DNA from: Gordionus sp. m RMFG-2023
Lineage: Eukaryota; Nematomorpha; Gordioida; Chordodea; Parachordodidae
Length of the DNA stretch: 64,000 nucleotides
Direction of reading: 5' to 3'
Assembly: GCF_954871325.1 (NCBI RefSeq)
Contig: NC_088776.1
Coordinates: 47,138,569-47,202,568, forward strand
Below the pieces are notes generated by a model. That model saw only the letters and a list, made by a program, of their open reading frames with translations. It was not told where the DNA came from and did no database searches. Below, piece by piece: positions 59,735 to 64,000 of the stretch. The position numbers were made by a program, and so were the translations under genes. How positions within the stretch are numbered: position 1 is the stretch's first letter; each line of letters opens with the position of its first letter.

Positions 59735-62700
59735 CAGGGGTGTGAACCCTTCGAAAAAAAAGGATCCAGGTTAGGGTTCGGGTACAGGAATAAAATTTGA
59801 AAAGAACCCGGGTTCAGGGTTCGGGTTCATGTTCAAGGAACATAAAAATAATGACTCAAAATAAGATTTTTTTTCATTCATTTATTATTATACTTCAATT
59901 ATATATATTCATAATTTACAAAATGAAAAACTTTATAATGAAATAATTTATATTTAAATGATTTCGCACAATCGTAATATCTTCTAAAATATCATCCCTG
60001 GGATTTCCACGTAAAGTAGACAATATATATTACAAAGATGAAAATTCACGTTCTACCCTTACCTAAAATAAATAGTTATCTTTATAAAATTATTGTACTT
60101 GCGTAGCCGGTACAGCTATGAAGATTCTAGACAAGATATATAATTCTGGATATATTGAAGAATTTTCAAGAATTTTAAAATATTGGGTATCCTTATTTAT
60201 TCTCTTAACTTCTGAGAACTTTTCTATTAAAGATACAATAGGCATTTTTTGATCTTCCTTTCTATTTGATGATAATTTGATTTTTTTTCTCTATCTAAAA
60301 GTAAAATTTCAAGATCATCAATGTTGCTATCATTATTATTATGATCACTACAACTAGGTATTGTCGTAGCCTCCAATATATTGTAAATAATAGAGTTTTG
60401 CGTATGCCATAAATCCTTAAGATGGTCTTTAGCCATTTGTTTTTGCTCAAAATTCAATAAAACTTGATATCGAGGGTCTAAATATATAGAAGCGTATACA
60501 ACACTATTTTGCAAATATTGTTGCTCTCGAATTTTCATGTTTTCTAATCATATAAAAAGGACTGTAAATTTTTCTAAATCTGATCGGCATCTAATCCATA
60601 TGCCATAAAAATCAAATAAGCATAATTGTTCTGATTGTAATCTTAATATTGTTATTTTTAAAGGAACTAATACACTAGTAAGGTCCTTTATTTGGCACCA
60701 ATCATCTTCCGACAAAATGACTTCACATGCTCCTATAATAAAATCATTACAGAAATTTTTCAAACTTAATAATCGTTCTAGCATCATACAAATTGAGGAC
60801 CAACTTGTTGTGCGTTATCATTTAAATTAAATTATTACACAATTCACTTTAAAAATAATCAACGTATTTCTATAACATAGCATATTAAAAAATTCACACA
60901 TTGGCGTACGCAGCGGGGGGAAGCAGGGGGACAAATCCTCCCCCCACCCCCAAAGCCAAAAAATGCAGATGCCGGATATATTTTTCAAAAATATTAATGT
61001 TTATATTAATTTATATTTGTTAATATTTATTCCTATCTCATATTAAATATATATTTAATTACATTTATTTATCACATTCATCTATTAAGTTATTTTATCA
61101 ATTAATTTTGATTTCAAGTTTTCCTTATATTTACCTATTATTTTCAAATTACTAGTGGCGTAATATTTATCCATCATTTTCAAATTTCTAGTAAATAATA
61201 ATTATTTCTGAACTCCTTGTCCAACAGGGAGAAAGAAAGTGCAAGCTTGTCCAACGAGATGGAGTCTCCTCCATCAAGCAGTAACAGCTTTTATGGAGTT
61301 AGAATAACCGATTATTAATGCTATTACTGAAATATCACAATGGCCTGAAAGAAATATTTCCTCAGATTCAATACTTATATCAATTTTTTTTCTCATTAGA
61401 ATGTATTATTTAATTAAACAACTATTTTATGTAATACTTTTCAAAAACATGACATTGACTTAATTAAGAAAATGTGGCGGAGAGCATTTTATTAGAACTC
61501 AAGGAAATTAGGGCTAATGTTGATGAAGAATTTCAATTTTATATGTTATCGTTGAGTCAAAAGGAGAGCTATACGTGTTTAATATTTGTCTCACTCGATT
61601 TGCAACAAGGCAAGCTCAGCGTTAAAACATTAGTATAAGATCAGTAGAAAAGTATTATAAAACTATAATCCAAATAAATGAATGGTTTTTAATTCATCAT
61701 GCAGCACTTACCAATCTGCAGTACTTCCACAAAAGCCTTCTCAATCTTTTTCAGATGGTGATAGAAAAAAAATAATATTTTTTGATGCCTTATTAGCTGA
61801 ATAACTATGTTTAAAAGATTAACTAAGATATAGTCCCAAAAAATGCTATGGATGCTTTGTTTAATTTCAAACACATTTTAGATTTTATTCCCAATGTATT
61901 AAAATGATTATATATATTATATATATTAGCAACTCTTCCCATTAGTAAACTAATGAGAGAACATTTTTTTTTAAGAAGAATAACAGAGCCCTGCAGAGAT
62001 ACAATTTGCAGGGCACGGCCTAGATTTTTTTTCAAAATTTTTTTTCGGTCCGGCCCGGGTTTTTTTTAAAGAAATTATATTTATTTTTGATTTTTATAGC
62101 TAATTTCAAATATTTGGTTTTAAAATATATAGCCGAGCCCGGATAATTTTTTTTTAAAAATCAGGCCCTGCCCGGGTGTATTTAAAAAATTAAAATACGA
62201 TCCGACCCGGGAACTGGGCCTGCAGTTCTCTGAAAACATACCTAAGAAGTACAACTTCTGAAAGTGGATTGAATGGTTTGGATCTTTTAAATATTTATAA
62301 GCATTTGACGCCAAGCAAGGATGAGTAATTGAAGAATAAGTTCAATCCCAACGAAGATTGTGGATTTTACATTGTAAATATAATACAAAATACAATTATT
62401 CCTAAGAGACTTTTTGTGTATTAATATTTATATTTCCAACATTAAATTTTTATACTTTATATATAAATTTTAAAGGCTCAAAAAATTCTAATTTTTATTT
62501 TGGGTAATTTAAGTGATTCATATGGTGGTTATATTTACTTTATATTTTTTAATTCACATTTATTTTTTAGTTTTTTATGTGCCGGTTTATATATATAATT
62601 TTTTTATAATTCATATAATTTAAAATTGTGTATTAGAAATAGTTATTAGTCCTAATAAATTTATGCTTGATATTTTTAACAATAATATTTCTTAAAAAAA

Positions 62701-63015
62701 TTTATTATCCCCCCCCCAGACTAAATTCCTTCGTTTCACATGATAAAATATTATTGTCTACACTAATGATATCAATCTCTAAATAAAATGGAAGTCCAGG
62801 AAGAAAATTGAAAGAAAAAGGCGAAGATAAAATAAATGATTCCACAAAAATAGTTAATAAAATTTAAAAACATTTATATTATTTTTATTTTTTTAAATTT
62901 TTATGACACCTAGAACCCTTGGACCCCACACTTTTAAAAAGGGTCCGGGTCCGGGTTCAGCCAAAATACGAGGGTCCAGGAGGGTTCAGGGTCCGGGTTC
63001 TGGTTCACATCCCTG
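59735..63015 (-). mobile_element. Decayed hAT transposon (CAGGGGTGTGAACC family) with nested inserts
   Basis: The termini CAGGGGTGTGAACC and GGTTCACATCCCTG are inverted. Flanks ATTTTACC (59727-59734) and ATTTTAAC (63016-63023) match at 7 of 8 bases, as expected for an ageing hAT duplication. Subterminal GGGTTCGGGT / GGGTCCGGGT arrays lie at both ends. On the minus strand 60787-60548 (LSEDDWCQIKDLTSVLVPLKI, then DFYGIW) and 60538-60227 (YASIYLDPRYQ) are the middle and later parts of a hAT transposase, in separate frames. The N-terminal half with the first catalytic residues is not recognisable. A repeat with a TTGGCGTACGCAGCGGGGGG end lies inside from 60902, and a CTGCAGGT-family copy lies at 61984-62232. 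Confidence 0.85.
61984..62232. repeat. CTGCAGGT-family repeat, copy 5, nested in hAT
   Basis: The left end CAGAGCCCTGCAGAG and right end GCCTGCAGTTCTCTG are inverted partners. GGTCCGGCCCGGG and CCGACCCGGG blocks lie subterminally. It is inserted in the 59735-63015 element. No matching target duplication is visible. Confidence 0.6.
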
Positions 63016-63023
63016 ATTTTAAC

Positions 63024-63858
63024 TTCATCTAGTTAATATAATGAAATTATCATTATAAACATTAAATATATTAAAAACGATGCGTATTTGATAGCCTTTG
63101 AATGCGGAGCTCCCACCATTAGATGAATACATGGTAGATAGAATATAAAGAAATTCTTAATAAATTTGAAACAATTTGTACTAAAGATAAAAAAGTTATA
63201 GACCTTTACCTTTTTACACCACCTACCCTATAGCCACGAAAAGGATAAAATAAATCCTTAAGATAAGGTTTATGGACAACCTTGTCCCTTTTTGTGCATC
63301 GTATACTATGCAATATAGTGATCTACAAATTAGAGAATTCTCCTGTTTTAATAAAGAGTAAAACCTTTTTCAAAATCAAATTTACTACATTAAAACCAAA
63401 AACTAATCTGAAAGATTGAATCTGAGCTACATCACAAACCCAAATTATAATAACACTTAATTATATGAATGGAAATTTAAAAGATAGTAATTATTTTATT
63501 ATAGATAGGTTCCTTTAATTTTATAAATTTTAATTGATAAGCTAATTCTTTATTAATTTTTTAGTATTACAATTTAGAAAAAAGGATAGAATTTTCCTAA
63601 CAAATTATAATTTGCATAATTCTCTTATTATCCCCACCCCTCCTCTATGATTAAATCGGAATTATAAGAGCATTTGAGAGTTATCGAATATTCGCAGGAA
63701 GTTTTCAGCATAACCCCTTAAATATTATTTCATGTTGTCTCATCTCGTGGCAAATTCAAATATATTGACAAAATTCCCACTTTTTATGAAATTAATAGTT
63801 TTCACTATAAATAAATTTCAACAAATATATGAAAAGGTATTGGGACCAATAGTTAGAG
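63024..63858. other. Gene-free AT-rich region
   Basis: No coding sequence or repeat end is supported. Confidence 0.35.
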
Positions 63859-63861
63859 GTC

Positions 63862-64000
63862 TGCAAGGTAATATTTTCGCAGTCCGAGCCCGAAAAACTT
63901 TTTTGCCCGAGCACACATTTTTTAGTCCAACCAGACCCGAGCCTGAATAAAATTTTACAATTTGTGTTTGAATATTATAATTAAAAAAAAATTATGTGTA
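63862..64000. repeat. CTGCAGGT-family repeat, copy 6, cut by window end
   Basis: AGAGGTCTGCAAGG followed by GCAGTCCGAGCCCG and AGACCCGAGCC matches the left-end pattern of the other copies. The right end lies outside the window. Confidence 0.5.

Noticed and set aside
1-64000. tRNA, rRNA or CRISPR arrays
   Set aside because: No cloverleaf-like internal boxes, rRNA-like conserved blocks or regularly spaced direct repeats with unique spacers were seen on reading both strands.

Overview
The window is about 75% A+T eukaryotic DNA with host genes split by introns and a heavy load of DNA transposons. The genes point to an invertebrate animal. There is a transmembrane (MACIT-type) collagen, the trypsin-like proteasome subunit beta-2, and a free-standing peptide-amidating lyase of the kind used in neuropeptide maturation. 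Several introns are only 40-50 nt long and the standard stop codons fit every gene. A flatworm or a cnidarian would suit, but the sequence alone does not fix the phylum.

Layout, left to right. Positions 754-8830 hold the 3' end of the collagen gene, with a 6-kb intron filled by a repeat, a hAT insertion inside that repeat, and a KIAA1586-like transposase relic. Positions 9-17.7 kb hold no convincing gene, only a decayed hAT, foldback repeats and MITEs. Positions 17993-26698 hold a complete eight-exon PSMB7 gene. Its fourth intron has grown to 6.6 kb by a 3.7-kb palindrome, and each arm of the palindrome received its own hAT-derived MITE. Positions 26.9-30.5 kb hold one possible small secreted-protein gene on the minus strand. 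Positions 30582-44360 hold a complete nine-exon peptidyl-alpha-hydroxyglycine alpha-amidating lyase gene, whose long introns carry three hAT elements and several MITEs.

Downstream lie a broken LINE-type reverse transcriptase on the minus strand (about 45.0-47.8 kb) and the standout mobile element of the window, a 2741-bp hAT transposon (48345-51085). That element has perfect 8-bp target duplications and an uninterrupted 660-residue transposase. After it come a second copy of the collagen-intron repeat, a 3-bp-TSD MITE, a near-perfect inverted repeat around a 25-bp tandem array, a minisatellite-like region, and a 3.3-kb hAT (59735-63015) with nested insertions.

The three host genes are all on the plus strand but are not an operon and have unrelated roles: cell surface or matrix, proteolysis, and secretory-pathway peptide amidation. 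The main theme is intron growth by serial hAT-superfamily insertion. I see no RNA genes, CRISPR arrays or clear signs of horizontal transfer, and no convincing new biological system. The most interesting structures are the apparently intact hAT, the two palindromes, and the shared-deletion MITE pair.
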